Shown piece after piece: positions 63,218 through 64,000 of a stretch of 64,000 bases of DNA. The notes under the pieces were generated by a model that was not told the origin of the DNA, made no database searches, and worked only from the letters and a program-made list of their open reading frames with translations. Source of the DNA: an uncultured Myxococcales bacterium (GTDB lineage: Bacteria > Myxococcota_A > UBA9042); NCBI GenBank assembly GCA_903883645.1, contig CAISBR010000171.1, forward strand, positions 1 through 64,000. Reading direction: 5' to 3'. How positions within the stretch are numbered: the stretch's first letter is position 1; every line of letters starts with the position of its first letter. The position numbers were made by a program, and so were the translations under genes.

Positions 63218-64000
63218 GTGAGCCACGCCGATACCGCTAAGCCCCTGGATTTAAATGCGCTGTCGCTGACCCGACTCGACGAGCCTATGCGCGACAATGC
63301 CGGGGTGCGCATCCCGACCGACTGGGTATGGCGGACGCCTGATTTGGCGGGGGCGATCGGCGCGGCCCTGGCCCAGGGCGGCAGCGTGGTGATGATTGGC
63401 GCCCAGACCAGCGCGACCAATAATTTCGGGCGCATGCTGCGGCAACGGCCTGAGTTGGCCAGCCCCGAGCCGGTGATTGGTATCCAAGCGCAGACGCTGA
63501 ACACGGCGCCGAACGAGCCGCTGCCGCAGAGCCAAGAGCACGATTTTTCGCGACCACTGCCCAGTAACCAGCTGCAATTGCTGCGCGATCGCGAGGGAGA
63601 GGGGCGACATACGGTGCGCCTGGGAGCGGGCATCACCTTTAGCCAGGTAAACGACCTCGTGCGGCAAGAGCTTGGCGACGACCCGCGCTGGGATTACTGC
63701 GTGCCCATCGATCTGACGACCACCGACATCGCCCACGCCGGCGCGGTGTATGCCACGGGCGCGCAAGGGCCGTCGCGGCTGCGGGTCGCCGAGGTGGCCA
63801 AGTCGGCAACGCTGTGTACGGGCGCGCAGTTGCAGCACCTGACTACGCCGAGCGAGCTAGCCGGTCACCAAGGCCTGTGGGGCATGACCGGCGCGCTGAT
63901 CGAGCTGGAATTGCGGGTGTTTCGCCGCCCCAAGCACCGCTTCGGCTTCTTTGTGCCCCTGACGCGCAGCGCCGACGGCAGCTGGATCGAGCAAGTGGCT
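63218..64000 (+). CDS. FAD-dependent oxidoreductase, 5-prime part only
   Basis: The frame is open to the right edge: 261 residues are seen. Residues about 65-90 (GSVVMIGAQTSATNNFGRML) read as the PP-loop of a PCMH-type FAD-binding domain, and VRLGAGITFSQVNDLVRQELG with DYCVPIDLTTTDIAHAGAVYATGAQGPS supports the same domain, as in FAD-linked oxidases and lactate/glycolate-oxidase relatives. GTG 63218 is decided by the ribosome site GAAGGTGA ahead. Substrate unknown. It lies 72 bases after the sulfatase gene on the same strand. Confidence 0.85.
   Translation, partial: MSHADTAKPLDLNALSLTRLDEPMRDNAGVRIPTDWVWRTPDLAGAIGAALAQGGSVVMIGAQTSATNNFGRMLRQRPELASPEPVIGIQAQTLNTAPNEPLPQSQEHDFSRPLPSNQLQLLRDREGEGRHTVRLGAGITFSQVNDLVRQELGDDPRWDYCVPIDLTTTDIAHAGAVYATGAQGPSRLRVAEVAKSATLCTGAQLQHLTTPSELAGHQGLWGMTGALIELELRVFRRPKHRFGFFVPLTRSADGSWIEQVA

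Overview
This is a gene-dense, high-GC, Gram-negative-type chromosomal window with no rRNA, tRNA, phage or insertion sequence visible. The mix points to a Myxococcota / Deltaproteobacteria-like organism. It has a Ser/Thr kinase with an HRDVSPAN loop, Cys-rich and IPT/TIG lipoproteins, a divergent membrane pyrophosphatase, a PilT-type ATPase, multiheme cytochrome and cytochrome c maturation genes, and anaerobic-type FadJ/FadI. This assignment is inference; there is no marker RNA gene to confirm it.

Layout. 1-6.4 kb: the tail of an unknown gene, uridine kinase, a helical-repeat protein, a zinc-ribbon methyltransferase bracketed by two copies of a ~100 bp repeat, and a membrane pyrophosphatase. 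6.5-11.7 kb: a minus-strand operon of a dihydroorotate-dehydrogenase-like flavoprotein followed by three membrane proteins. 11.8-20.7 kb: a minus-strand housekeeping block with a RdgB-RsmB fusion, Era, Der, RecN and a winged-helix-like protein. 21-25.3 kb: an envelope cluster (Cys-rich lipoprotein, metallophosphatase/tetraheme cytochrome lipoprotein, outer-membrane-barrel-like protein, a Ser-rich secreted protein). 25.4-30.2 kb: FadI-FadJ fatty acid oxidation and SelD. 30.4-37.3 kb: a very large IPT/TIG lipoprotein, a secreted protein and a pentapeptide-repeat protein. 37.5-42.2 kb: a Ser/Thr kinase running by ATGA overlaps into a cytochrome c maturation operon (CcmI-like, CcmA, CcmB, CcmC, CcmD-like). 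42.2-51.4 kb: NCS1 transporter, thiol peroxidase, an unknown protein, a GH92 lipoprotein and a polypeptide carrying two complete PilT ATPase modules. 51.4-58.2 kb: acetyl-CoA synthetase, an outer-membrane-like protein, a six-copy 16 bp repeat array in front of a cyclic-nucleotide-binding-like protein, and a 798-residue EF-hand repeat protein. 58.3-64 kb: a VOC protein, a multispanning membrane protein, a membrane sulfatase and the start of a FAD-dependent oxidase.

How genes may work together. CcmABCD could serve heme attachment to the tetraheme protein of the 21-24 kb cluster. FadI/FadJ and Acs fit fatty acid and acetate use feeding acetyl-CoA. RecN, RdgB, RsmB, Era and Der form a genome and ribosome maintenance block.

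Most unusual items: the RdgB-RsmB fusion, the tandem PilT protein, an NYxxGxxxVKP N-terminal motif shared by two otherwise unrelated signal-less proteins 10 kb apart, the seven-loop EF-hand protein next to a cNMP-like domain protein, and the two short repeat families (100-122 bp dispersed pair; 16 bp tandem array).
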